A stretch of 64,000 nt of DNA from the NCBI GenBank assembly GCA_032615215.1, contig CP128433.1, forward strand, positions 3,245,501 to 3,309,500, given 5' to 3'. A model generated the notes under the pieces. That model was given only the letters and a program-made list of their open reading frames with translations, searched no databases and was not told the DNA's origin. This stretch comes from Microbulbifer sp. MKSA007. GTDB taxonomy: Bacteria; Pseudomonadota; Gammaproteobacteria; Pseudomonadales; Cellvibrionaceae. The first letter of the stretch is position 1, and each line of letters starts with the position of its first letter. This document shows positions 37,152 through 45,571 of this stretch, piece after piece. The position numbers were made by a program, and so were the translations under genes.

Positions 37152-37820
37152 GTGACAATCACTAAAGAGGTCGAACAAGGCCAAGCTGTCTATTCCAAAC
37201 CCGTACTTTGGCTTTATGATATGTGGGTTCTGGGCATATCAAACCGCTTTATTTGGAAGTGCCCAACTCCTGGAATACTAGAGCACTTCAATCGAAATAT
37301 ATCTTCCAACCACTTGGATGTAGGTGTCGGAACGGGCTACTTTATGGATAAGTGCCATTTCCCCTCCAACAAAGTCCGCCTCGCCCTGATGGACCTGAAC
37401 CAAAACAGTCTGGATATCTCAGCGCAAAGAGTGGCTCGGTATAATCCAACACAGTTCCGCTGCAATGTCCTGGATAAAATTACTTTAGAGGCTGAAGTTT
37501 TTGATTCAATCTCCTTAAATTACCTATTTCACTGCCTTCCCGGCAAGCTGTCAGAAAAACTGGTTGCGCTAGATAATGTCGCAACCCTGCTATCGGAATC
37601 AGGCACCGTATTTGGTTCCACCATCTTGTCTGAAGGCGTACCGAAAAGTGGAGCTGCCAAGAAATTAATGGCTATCTACAATAAGAAAGGGATATTTTCT
37701 AATACCCAGGATTGTGAAGAGGACCTCAATAAATTCCTTGCCAGTCGATTTAAGGAGTACAAAATAGAAGTTCGCGGGTGTGTAGCACTATTCAGTGCGC
37801 GGCATAAAATCACTGGCTAG
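37152..37820 (+). CDS. class I SAM-dependent methyltransferase
   Basis: About 222 residues. SAM motif I is 'SNHLDVGVGTGYFMDK', followed by 'LALMDLNQNSLDISAQRV' and 'FDSISLNYLFHCLPGK'. Small-molecule methyltransferase type; the acceptor is unknown. I prefer GTG at 37152 (GGAG 8 bases upstream) to the TTG at 37113. The next gene starts 19 bases after the stop. Confidence 0.82.
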   Translation: MTITKEVEQGQAVYSKPVLWLYDMWVLGISNRFIWKCPTPGILEHFNRNISSNHLDVGVGTGYFMDKCHFPSNKVRLALMDLNQNSLDISAQRVARYNPTQFRCNVLDKITLEAEVFDSISLNYLFHCLPGKLSEKLVALDNVATLLSESGTVFGSTILSEGVPKSGAAKKLMAIYNKKGIFSNTQDCEEDLNKFLASRFKEYKIEVRGCVALFSARHKITG

Positions 37821-37838
37821 AGTATCTACAGGGCACTT

Positions 37839-38573
37839 ATGAGGATGAAGTTCTCGTTTAAACTGGGGCTGAGAAATCCGCTGATATTCGTTACCTTGTC
37901 AGCTTTAGCAGTAGTTCCCAATTATTGCCTGGGCCTGCATTTCAGTGTGTTTGAAGATAAATTTGAGTGCATTGATATTCATAATTCTCTAAACTGTGCA
38001 CGGTCAATCGAAAGTGGATTGAGTGATCAAGTCAACCATATCCAGCGGACGCAACCAGGGCACCTGACTATAGCCCTGAATAGCGAAAAATCACTGACGT
38101 ACACAGACATCCTTCCCGCTAATAGCCCCGCAGAACATATAGCCTACTCTGCAATTGAGCAAATAACTGATAACCTGCTACTGATTCATCAACAGCTCTG
38201 GGAAGCACATTCCTATATTTTGCTCGACTTGAGAAACGGCCATGAATATTCTCTTGCCGGCTACCCTTTGCTGTCTCCACAAGGCGGCTACCTTTTTGTT
38301 GCCGAACAAGACCTGGATGCCGGTTTTAATGAAAATGCCTTACAGGTTTACAAGCTATCTGAAAATACTTTGGACTTACTATACGAGCTAAAGCCTGAAA
38401 ACTGGGGACCAGAGCAAGCTTACTGGACAACAGAGAATGCGGTCTCTTTCATACAGAAGCAGCTTAACCCCAACTATTTTTCAAATGAAAATCAGCCCTT
38501 TTATATTGAGACTAAAGCTGTACTTTCTATTGCCCCTGATAGCCAACGTGTAAACATTCGATATTTTGATTAA
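37839..38573 (+). CDS. hypothetical exported protein
   Basis: 244 residues with an N-terminal hydrophobic segment 'NPLIFVTLSALAVVPNYCLG' that looks like a signal peptide or anchor, and two cysteines soon after ('DKFECIDIHNSLNCARSI'). The rest is beta-rich ('HEYSLAGYPLLSPQGGYLFV'), a pattern like a propeller or sensor domain. I do not recognise a family. It lies 19 bases after the methyltransferase gene. Confidence 0.7.
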   Translation: MRMKFSFKLGLRNPLIFVTLSALAVVPNYCLGLHFSVFEDKFECIDIHNSLNCARSIESGLSDQVNHIQRTQPGHLTIALNSEKSLTYTDILPANSPAEHIAYSAIEQITDNLLLIHQQLWEAHSYILLDLRNGHEYSLAGYPLLSPQGGYLFVAEQDLDAGFNENALQVYKLSENTLDLLYELKPENWGPEQAYWTTENAVSFIQKQLNPNYFSNENQPFYIETKAVLSIAPDSQRVNIRYFD

Positions 38574-38614
38574 AATACCCCTCTTTAATTTACCCGAAGT
38601 ATCTTGGAGCTATT

Positions 38615-39094
38615 TTGACAGCCAATTCAGATCTCTCGATATTATTTGTTTGCCTCGGTAATATTTGTCGCTCTCCCTTAGCGGAAGCCGTTTTCCGCAC
38701 CAAGGCACAGCAGGCGGGTATTCCTGTTTCCGTCGACTCCGCGGGTATCATCAGCTACCACGCGGGTAAGCGACCAGATCCCCGAACTTTGGCTATTGGT
38801 GAAGAAAATGGCTATTCGTTTGAAAATAGCTACGCTCGCCAGGTAGCCACTACCGACTTTACAAAATATGATCATATCTTTGCGATGGACAAAGATAACC
38901 TGGAAGCACTGCAATCCTTGCAGCCTGACTCATCAGAGGCCCAACTAGGGTTATTTTTATCAGTGTTGCAAGATTGTGATTTAGCTGAAGTACCCGATCC
39001 TTACTATGGTGGTATTGAAGGGTTTCAACATATTCTCCAGCTTATAGAACAAGCATCTGATACATTTATCGAGCAGCTTAAAAGCAGAGAATAA
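38615..39094 (+). CDS. low molecular weight protein tyrosine phosphatase
   Basis: 159 residues, with the P-loop 'FVCLGNICRSP' (nucleophile Cys13, Arg19) and the general acid in 'EVPDPYYGGIEGFQHI'. Hydrolyses phosphotyrosine or small aryl phosphates. Start is TTG at 38615, and the known family N-terminus fits. Its last 70 bases overlap the convergent DUF5996 frame. Confidence 0.93.
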   Translation: MTANSDLSILFVCLGNICRSPLAEAVFRTKAQQAGIPVSVDSAGIISYHAGKRPDPRTLAIGEENGYSFENSYARQVATTDFTKYDHIFAMDKDNLEALQSLQPDSSEAQLGLFLSVLQDCDLAEVPDPYYGGIEGFQHILQLIEQASDTFIEQLKSRE

Positions 39095-40058
39095 GCAAAG
39101 CCCCCACAAATTCTACCGAGCTTGTGGGGGAAACTTTCCTCTAAGGCAGACCTATCCCACATTCCCTTATCGGCTGCGGCTTCATAAGTACTCTGCAAAA
39201 AATCAAACAGCGCCTCATCAGGGGAGCGTGAAGCTCTCACCGCATCATAGGGCAGCAAGAACTCACCCAAATCTTTGGAATAGTAAGCTGAGGCGGGCGC
39301 CACCCTTGCTTCGGAAAATCCCTGGGGCTCTGGGTAAGTATATGAATAGAAGCAAGCGCCATCTACACCGCCGCCACCAGGCCAAAAACCGGCACTGCTA
39401 ACCTCATGGGAGTAGGCTTCCCTGGCCACCCAATCGGGAAAATGTGGAACGCCTCCAGGGTGCGGAGGCGCCTCCCTGCCAGAAAAACGGGTAAGAGCTA
39501 AATCAAAACTTCCCCAAAAAAATGAATTGGACTGCACTTGCCAATAAAACGACTGCGAAATTCAGTGAAAACCCGATGAATTTGCACCAACGCCTGCCAA
39601 AGCTGTCTAGCATAATCCGGATCATACTCGTAGTTATCCTGATCCCTCTCAAAGGGTATCGCATCCGCCACTTCGGATGGCATAGTGTTAATCTCAACCG
39701 GTATACCTAGCTGCTTGAGTGCAGCCATCACTTCCCAGTAGAAATCAGAGACTGTGCGGGACTCCAAGGGTAATACCCATTCTCCCCCCTCAGTGGTCAA
39801 TAGCTTCAGTACGTGATGATAGAAATCAAAGCCAATAGAAAACGACCGCCCTCCATAAGGGATAAGGGATGTCTCCAGCCCTCTGGCGGTAATATATAAA
39901 GGAACATGCCAGGAGTGATTGATCCAAGGGGTTTGTACCAGGCGAATCTTGCCAATAACCTGCATCCACATATGCAGGGTGGCAATCGTATTTACCGACT
40001 CAGCGTAGGGTAACTCTGGCCAGTCTTTACTCTCAGACCGATTCTTTAAGTTGCTCAC
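39025..40058 (-). CDS. DUF5996 family protein, frameshifted
   Basis: Two frames make one protein of about 344 residues: 'WPELPYAESVNTIATLHMWM', 'HVPLYITARGLETSLIPYGG', 'RFIGKCSPIHFF', then in the other frame 'WGSFDLALTRFSGREAPPHP', 'HEVSSAGFWPGGG' and 'GEFLLPYDAVRA'. The family is widespread and uncharacterised. The break is at seven A on the plus strand (39516-39522); one extra base restores it. Homologs normally end close to 'WDRSALEE'; here the frame continues about 36 codons through the terminator into the LMW-PTP gene, so another small error near 39140 or a lost stop is likely. Confidence 0.85.
39101..39130. terminator. bidirectional hairpin between LMW-PTP and DUF5996 genes
   Basis: CCCCCACAA (39101-39109) pairs with TTGTGGGGG (39122-39130), 12-base loop, with AAAG before and AAACTTT after. 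Well placed to stop transcription from the left; the annotated DUF5996 frame runs through it, which is odd. Confidence 0.75.
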
Positions 40059-40196
40059 TATACGTGCTCCATCTATCCTTTGACTCGCTCGATACCTAGT
40101 GCCTTCTGTTAACCGCCAAGCTTAGACCACTAAAAATACCCCGTCCGAAAAAAACTAAAAACAGATAAACAGCTCTCTTTTGATCATCATGAAAGA

Positions 40197-41225
40197 CTAC
40201 TTTAAATTCAGGCTCGACAGCCAAGCAACAAGTATTATCGAGACCCCATAGAGAACAGTAATGATAAGGGTTTCGATAGTGTTAATTTTTGTTAGCTGTC
40301 CTGACTTGTCAGACAACCAAGTATTAAAAGCTCTAGTTATCAGCGGCATCGCCACCCAAGTAAGCGACGCAACAATTAATAAGTTGATAAAGAAGTTAGT
40401 CGTCGCAAAAGGCCAACTCTCTACCAAAGGTAACAACCACATCGTAATAACCATAACTATCGGATATAACATCAATAAAATGAGCATGGCCATTTTCCAC
40501 TGCGAGGGCGCGGTGTCTTGAGCTCGGCCACGAGCCCGAGAAAACCAATCCTCAAAGCCATGCCCTATCCGCTTTATTTTTACATCTTCAAAAAATCCTT
40601 CACCACGTTTTACCAATCGCTTATGCTCATCTGAATTAAGCCAGTTATCTAAATGCTTATTGGAGTCAAATCGAAATATTGCAACCCACTCCTCTTGAAC
40701 CCCCTTTATTGGCTTAGTTAGACCAGCGCCCAAGAAGCCTGGATATTTTTTAAGTGCTTTATCAATTTCTTTCTGCCACTGCATATATTCACGAAAAAAT
40801 TCAGGCTTCACTTTTTTGGATATCACAATCGTTACGGGCACTGTTAGTTGATCTGCACCAGCGATAACTTGAGATACTACTTCAACCGAGAATTTCTTCT
40901 CTAAAAAAGCAATTAGATCTTTTAGTAAATTATTTCCAAGAAACGTTTCAAGGTGAGCAACTGTATCAAATTGAAATATTTGAACCCACTCATTTTGGAT
41001 ATTAGAAACGGGCTCTAACAAATTCACCTCGAGCAGCCCATCACAATCTAGCGCAACATCCACCAGCTTCTGATGCCATGATCGATACTCATCCCCCAGG
41101 TACTTTGGCACCTCCTGAGACAATACAAGACAAGCACTGGAACCCTCTTCCATTATCTGGCAGCAGCCTCCGGCGGATGAACTAGAGATCAAAGTATTAT
41201 GCAAGCAGAATGTATTTGTGTTCAT
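40197..41225 (-). CDS. double antibiotic-biosynthesis-monooxygenase (ABM) domain protein with membrane anchor
   Basis: 342 residues. Two dimeric alpha-beta barrel repeats: 'ACLVLSQEVPKYLGDEYRSW' with 'EWVQIFQFDTVAHLETFLGN', then 'VTIVISKKVKPEFFREYMQW' with 'EWVAIFRFDSNKHLDNWLNS'. Three transmembrane helices follow ('MAMLILLMLYPIVMVITMWL' and on). ABM domains include cofactor-free monooxygenases and haem-degrading enzymes, but many are only binding modules. The true start may be ATG 41153 since homology begins there. Substrate unknown. Confidence 0.8.
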   Translation of the reverse strand: MNTNTFCLHNTLISSSSAGGCCQIMEEGSSACLVLSQEVPKYLGDEYRSWHQKLVDVALDCDGLLEVNLLEPVSNIQNEWVQIFQFDTVAHLETFLGNNLLKDLIAFLEKKFSVEVVSQVIAGADQLTVPVTIVISKKVKPEFFREYMQWQKEIDKALKKYPGFLGAGLTKPIKGVQEEWVAIFRFDSNKHLDNWLNSDEHKRLVKRGEGFFEDVKIKRIGHGFEDWFSRARGRAQDTAPSQWKMAMLILLMLYPIVMVITMWLLPLVESWPFATTNFFINLLIVASLTWVAMPLITRAFNTWLSDKSGQLTKINTIETLIITVLYGVSIILVAWLSSLNLK

Positions 41226-41403
41226 TTTTGCGAACGAATGCTTTTGCTGAAAACTATCGCAACAAACAAACTTAGACGAAATGTCAGGACTGACATCAAG
41301 GGTAGCATTTGGGAAGTAACGCTCCGTACGAATGACGGAGCGGTCTGCAGAAGTGTCGCCTATTTGGGTGACACTTCCGCTAGAAAAATAAATGCGCGAG
41401 CAA

Positions 41404-42399
41404 TCAGCTAGTCAGGCTTTCACTAACAACCAGTACTTTGCCGTCACGCCCGCCTGCCGCAGCTATTCGTACCGCTTCTTTAATTTCAGACAGAGGGTAT
41501 GTGCCATGAACTGGTGCAGATAACTTACCTTCCGCTACAAGCTTTGTGATAGTGCCAAAAACTTCCTGTTGCCGCTCTGGGGATGCCGAGCCGAACCATT
41601 TGGCCAACCAGAACCCGCGCACGGTGATATCTTTAAAGATGATCATCCCCGGTGCGATAACGCAAGGTTCCCCACTAAGCGCGCCATAATTCACTAAGGT
41701 TGCGCCATTTGACAGAGCTTCGCCCATACGAGCAGTTGCCATTCCACCAACAGCATCAATGCCTAGCTTGATCTCAGCACCACCAGTAGCCTCAGCCACT
41801 CGCTTACCCAGGTGCTCACCATCCACGAGAACCACATCAGCGCCTGCGGCCTTCATCGGCTCAATCAAAGACTCACGGCGGACAACATTGATCACTTTCA
41901 GGCCCCGCAACTTGGCCAGGGTTGTCAGATAAGACCCCACACCGGAATTTGCGGCATTCTGAATAACCCAATCCCCCTCCTTGAGATCTACAAATTCGCT
42001 CAACAGCAAGTAAGCTGTTGGCGGATTAATCGTTATCATGGAAAGCTGTAGGGGGTCTACATTATTCGGGAGCGGAATCAGCCCCTGGGCATTGGCCACC
42101 ATATGTGTAGCCCAGGTGCCGCTTCCTACCGGCAGGAGAACGACCTGGCCAATGGCTGGCGCGGTAACATTAGGTCCATGTTTGACGACCTTGGCAACAC
42201 CTTCATTGCCTCCAACCGCAGGAAGAGGAGGCAACATCCCATAATCGCCCGTCAGGGTCAGAACATCTGAAGGGTTAATTGGAGCTGCCAGCATCTCCAG
42301 CAACACCTGCCCCTCTTGAAGTTCAGGGGTATCAAAGGACACCGCCTCAATAACATCCTGCGGCACTGGTCCGCGCTCTTGATATTCCGCCTTTAACAT
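41404..42399 (-). CDS. zinc-independent MDR oxidoreductase, 2-enoyl thioester reductase-like
   Basis: 331 residues from ATG 42399 (AAGGA 10 bases upstream; the extra in-frame codons to 42453 have no ribosome site). 'LLEMLAAPINPSDVLTLTGD', 'VGGNEGVAKVVKHG', 'NAANSGVGSYLTTLAKLRGL' (NADPH motif) and 'WLAKWFGSASPERQ' match the MECR/ETR branch of medium-chain reductases, which reduce trans-2-enoyl thioesters in fatty acid synthesis. No structural zinc cysteines. Other MDR substrates are possible. Confidence 0.85.
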   Translation of the reverse strand: MLKAEYQERGPVPQDVIEAVSFDTPELQEGQVLLEMLAAPINPSDVLTLTGDYGMLPPLPAVGGNEGVAKVVKHGPNVTAPAIGQVVLLPVGSGTWATHMVANAQGLIPLPNNVDPLQLSMITINPPTAYLLLSEFVDLKEGDWVIQNAANSGVGSYLTTLAKLRGLKVINVVRRESLIEPMKAAGADVVLVDGEHLGKRVAEATGGAEIKLGIDAVGGMATARMGEALSNGATLVNYGALSGEPCVIAPGMIIFKDITVRGFWLAKWFGSASPERQQEVFGTITKLVAEGKLSAPVHGTYPLSEIKEAVRIAAAGGRDGKVLVVSESLTS

Positions 42400-42600
42400 A
42401 TCGCCGTATCCTTTTTCCGATTGATTATGAACAACGACCTTCACTCTGTACAAAATGTACCATGAACACTAGAGTTTGACGCTTATTAACAGTGGGGCCA
42501 TTTAGCTTCCTCCTGATAAATCAAACCCATTTACAAATCGCCATTTGGATCTACTTATGTGTGGTTCAAGCTAGCAATTTCAAGTCAGCCACTTGAAGAT

Positions 42601-42735
42601 ACTAAAAAGGGAGAAGGGAAGAATACACCGCGCTTGGGACCCTATGAGGCATGGATGCCGATTAGGAGCTTACAGGGATGTATTCACAGCGTGTCTCGAG
42701 TGCGGTGTATTCTTTCCTTCCACCCCAGTAGTAAG
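42601..42735. repeat. 135-bp palindromic MITE-like repeat, copy 1
   Basis: Left arm GAAGGGAAGAATACACCGC (42613-42631) and right arm GCGGTGTATTCTTTCCTTC (42702-42720) are inverted repeats with one mismatch, enclosing a conserved centre with CTTACAGGGATGTATTCAC. Almost identical to 43449-43583. It cuts off the C-terminus of the small gene read leftward from 42954. Confidence 0.88.
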
Positions 42736-42954
42736 TCCAATGAAGCAAATTGCAGCAGCGATAACAATAAGCAGAAAAGAAGTTAAATTAAGCAGGCCGA
42801 AGTAAATAACGGCACTTTTGTGTTCTACCCGATCAATTACCGCCTTAAGCACCGGGTCCGCAACAGCAAATGCAGGGTCAGGCTCTATCACAGAAGCTAG
42901 AATGGTATAATTCCTGCCCTTTATTGTTTCGAATACATGCAGTGTTTTTCCCAT
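42736..42954 (-). pseudogene. small membrane protein gene truncated by the palindromic repeat
   Basis: From ATG 42954 the frame encodes 'MGKTLHVFETIKGRNYTILA' and a membrane helix 'SAVIYFGLLNLTSFLLIVIA', then enters the repeat at about codon 74 and ends within it (42670) with residues dictated by the repeat. The original 3' end is missing or lies beyond. Not recognised. Overlaps the end of the next broken gene. Confidence 0.5.
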
Positions 42955-43322
42955 TGTTGACCCCCAAAATCCTGAGGCCTGTCACCGCTCTTACCCATTG
43001 CAACCTCGATCCCCTCCTCTAAAATTGCCCAATCGATAGCCAGCGTTTCAGAATGATCTTTATACTTTTCCTTATCAAGAAATTGAATACTCAACCGACA
43101 ATTTTACTCGCGAAAATCAAGCACCCTTTCTGTCTGCAACTCCAGCTCGTAGGGCACACTTAGTTGCGATCGGAAGTTAAATTCACTTATCCCTTTTTTT
43201 GTAACATCAACAGGATACTCAACCGCTATCCATTTATATTTTTTATAGGAAACAGTTGCATATACCAGAATCAAAACCGCAACAACAACTAACACCAGCG
43301 CTGATTTAATGGTTAATCCCAC
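42921..43322 (-). pseudogene. small membrane protein gene with in-frame TAA
   Basis: Frame from ATG 43322: one membrane helix ('SALVLVVVAVLILVYATVSY') and 'LSVPYELELQTERVLDFRE', then TAA at 43104-43106. The same frame stays open behind it for about 60 codons ('RLSIQFLDKEKYKDHSETLA', 'IDWAILEEGIEVAMGKSGDR') to a TAA at 42921. A nonsense change in a 133-residue protein is the simplest reading. Function unknown; an immunity or T6SS-accessory type small protein is possible. It lies between the two palindromic repeats. Confidence 0.5.
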
Positions 43323-43448
43323 ACCTCCCCCAAGATACCTTCCTTAATACGTCACAGCTACACCCCTTGAGACCCAAGCAGAACCAAGAAAACACACAAT
43401 GCAAGCCAAACTTACCATTTCGCAGTACCCAAAAGCAGGCAAGCCCAT

Positions 43449-43583
43449 ACTAAAAAGGGAGAAGGAAAGAATACACCGCGCTTGGGACCCTATGAGGCAT
43501 GGATGCCGATTAGGAGCTTACAGGGATGTATTCACAGCGTGTCTCGAGTGCGGTGCATTCTTTCCTTCCACCCCAGTAGTAAG
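43449..43583. repeat. 135-bp palindromic MITE-like repeat, copy 2
   Basis: Arms 43461-43479 and 43550-43568, one mismatch. Same orientation as copy 1 and about 98 per cent identical by eye. The two copies flank a 713-base segment holding two broken membrane protein genes. No transposase is seen nearby. Confidence 0.88.
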
Positions 43584-43998
43584 TTGCCAAGTAGCGCTCT
43601 CCAACACTGCTCAACGGACAATTATTTAAATTTATTAAAATAATCATCATGGAAAATAAAATATATAGCAAAACGTACCAGTTGGGAGTAGAGTCGTAGA
43701 GGCATCCCTAAAATAATCATTTAGATAGTTACAAGATGTATTTCAACAAAATTACAAAAAAAAATTTAATTTTCCAGGAATTCATCCTGCCTCGCTTGCA
43801 AAATATACAACCTGACCAAAGAGAACTTTTCAGTTCAAAAATTCTAAGCAAGTACAGAACACTATTATCAAAATCATATCGATTAATACCGTTAGCTTTA
43901 TACTGCTTACGTATTAATTTCCACTTAAAAAACTTCAAAAAGTCACAATTTTTCTCAGCCACGATAATTCGTATTGCGAGCAGGACAGGAGAATAACA
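43584..43998. other. AT-rich gene-free stretch before the M91-like gene
   Basis: Low-GC sequence. An open frame at 43736-43996 has lysine and isoleucine-rich composition without ribosome site or recognisable motif and I do not count it as a gene. Base composition unlike the flanking core genes suggests the following gene was acquired. Confidence 0.5.
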
Positions 43999-44871
43999 AT
44001 GGGACTCTGCATTGACTCCAGTAATATCACGTTTATCACACAAGTAAGGGCTGCCCTGAATACTCTTGTCGGCGGTGTCGGTACCGCGCTTACCTATACA
44101 CAGGAGCGATACCGAACAGGGGGGCGACATGTGCTGCGAATTACAGAGGGAGTTGGTATTTTGACTGCAGCTGGCTTGAGGGCAAACAGCACCACTCTGC
44201 TACGCCGACTAATTACCAGCCGCCACGACACCAGAATTACTGAGCACCACGCTCTCGGATTTCGTCCCGACCAGTGGCTGATGGATCAGGTATGGAGCGG
44301 CTTTAAGAGCTACCTCCCACTAGTAAGCCCGGACAGAGGCTTTATGGCCAAAGTGATGAGCAGCGGCTCCAGCGGCGTTGTAATGTGGAACAATACAGCC
44401 CTGCAAACCGCCAACCTGGCCAACAACGGCACCGTGGCAATGGGTAATTGCCCAAGCTATATCACCCTGGCCCATGAATTGGTCCACGCTGACCGCTGTA
44501 ATCGCGGGCGATACCTGTCGGGAAGTGCAAATTCCACTTTCCTGGCCGATGAACGCCAGGCTCCCATGGGTAGAGTGCTCCGCCAGCAAAATGCTCCCTT
44601 AACCATGGCCCGCATTGCCAATGGCGGTCTAAATATTGTTTATAACAATATAACTATCCCAAACCGCAACAACCTGATCTCAACCAGGACTAGCGGCTGG
44701 ATTTGGGTAGGTGGCTCCATGGAATTGCGTGAGGAGATCGCCACTGTCGGGCTCAGTGACGATGACGGTAATGTACCTACTGACCCGCTAGCCATTAACG
44801 AAAATATGATTCGGGCTGAACATGGCGTAGCCCAACGGATGAAGTATGGCCAGATCAGAAACCTGAACTAA
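43999..44871 (+). CDS. M91-family (NleD-like) zinc metalloprotease, effector-like
   Basis: 290 residues. The zinc site is 'YITLAHELVHADRCNRG' (HELVH, residues 159-163). Downstream 'ELREEIATVGLSDDDG' and 'AINENMIRAEHGVAQRMKYG' give the E-x-x-TVG and ENxxRxE pattern of peptidase family M91, whose founder NleD cleaves host MAP kinases. AGGAG precedes the ATG. No signal peptide and no type III secretion genes here, so the export route and target are unknown; type VI secretion is one option. The same protease-like ending occurs in the RHS protein tip at 57.6-57.8 kb. Confidence 0.75.
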   Translation: MGLCIDSSNITFITQVRAALNTLVGGVGTALTYTQERYRTGGRHVLRITEGVGILTAAGLRANSTTLLRRLITSRHDTRITEHHALGFRPDQWLMDQVWSGFKSYLPLVSPDRGFMAKVMSSGSSGVVMWNNTALQTANLANNGTVAMGNCPSYITLAHELVHADRCNRGRYLSGSANSTFLADERQAPMGRVLRQQNAPLTMARIANGGLNIVYNNITIPNRNNLISTRTSGWIWVGGSMELREEIATVGLSDDDGNVPTDPLAINENMIRAEHGVAQRMKYGQIRNLN

Positions 44872-45126
44872 TCTCGCGCATATGGGCCCCGCCGGCACCA
44901 AAACCTGAGGCCGGTCCACCAAAGCAAACTGACAGATATGATCTGTACCTACTGCTAGCGGTATTAACTTATTTGATTTCTCTAGCAGTAGGTTTCTTGC
45001 CTTCCCCGCTTTGCATATTGCATCCGACCACAGCATGTCGTTATGCTTTGGCGGCTAGAATCACACCTTCCCTCTGTCTGGAAGGCACACAGAACACCTT
45101 GGTCAACATACAGCCAGATCATAACC

Positions 45127-45501
45127 ATGATTGATTATGCCCTTATAAAACACGTCCACATGACCGCCGCAGCGCTCAGTATCCTGCTGTTTACCATCAG
45201 AGTGGGATTGGAGTTCAGCCACAACACGGGCTGGCGAAATGGCCCCCTGCGCTGGGTGCCACACCTCAACGACACTTTGCTGTTAGCTGCGGCTGCCGGA
45301 CTGGTGGTTCTCGGCAGCTGGAACCCGGGTACATCACCCTGGCTAGGAGCGAAAGTAGCCCTGGTATTTGGCTACATTATTGCTGGCGTCTTTGCTTTGC
45401 GCCCCAACTTTTCCAAGCCAATCAGAATCACTGCCTGTGTACTTGCCTTCCTGCAAGTAGTCGCTATTTTCTATCTGGCGATGCACAAGCCCAGCTTGTA
45501 A
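45127..45501 (+). CDS. SirB2 family membrane protein
   Basis: 124 residues, four transmembrane helices, 'MIDYALIKHVHMTAAALSIL', 'WVPHLNDTLLLAAAAGLVVL', 'AKVALVFGYIIAGVFALRPN'. Conserved His residues in 'KHVHM' and 'PHLNDT' are those of the SirB2 family, which has no settled function (invasion gene regulator by name only). Start ATG 45127 rather than 45043. Confidence 0.87.
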   Translation: MIDYALIKHVHMTAAALSILLFTIRVGLEFSHNTGWRNGPLRWVPHLNDTLLLAAAAGLVVLGSWNPGTSPWLGAKVALVFGYIIAGVFALRPNFSKPIRITACVLAFLQVVAIFYLAMHKPSL

Positions 45502-45507
45502 CTGGAT

Positions 45508-45571
45508 GGCATTGAGCACTCTTGGTATCAACCTCAAATTGGAATCAACCCCAAACATCGTGCTCAATGCC
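45508..45571. terminator. bidirectional long-loop hairpin
   Basis: GGCATTGAGCAC (45508-45519) pairs perfectly with GTGCTCAATGCC (45560-45571), followed on the plus strand by TTTTATTTT. The 40-base loop contains the stop of the symporter gene. It separates two convergent genes. Confidence 0.65.

Noticed and set aside
43736..43996. 86-codon open frame ahead of the M91-like gene
   Set aside because: Composition follows the AT-rich background, no ribosome site, no motif; not supported as a gene.
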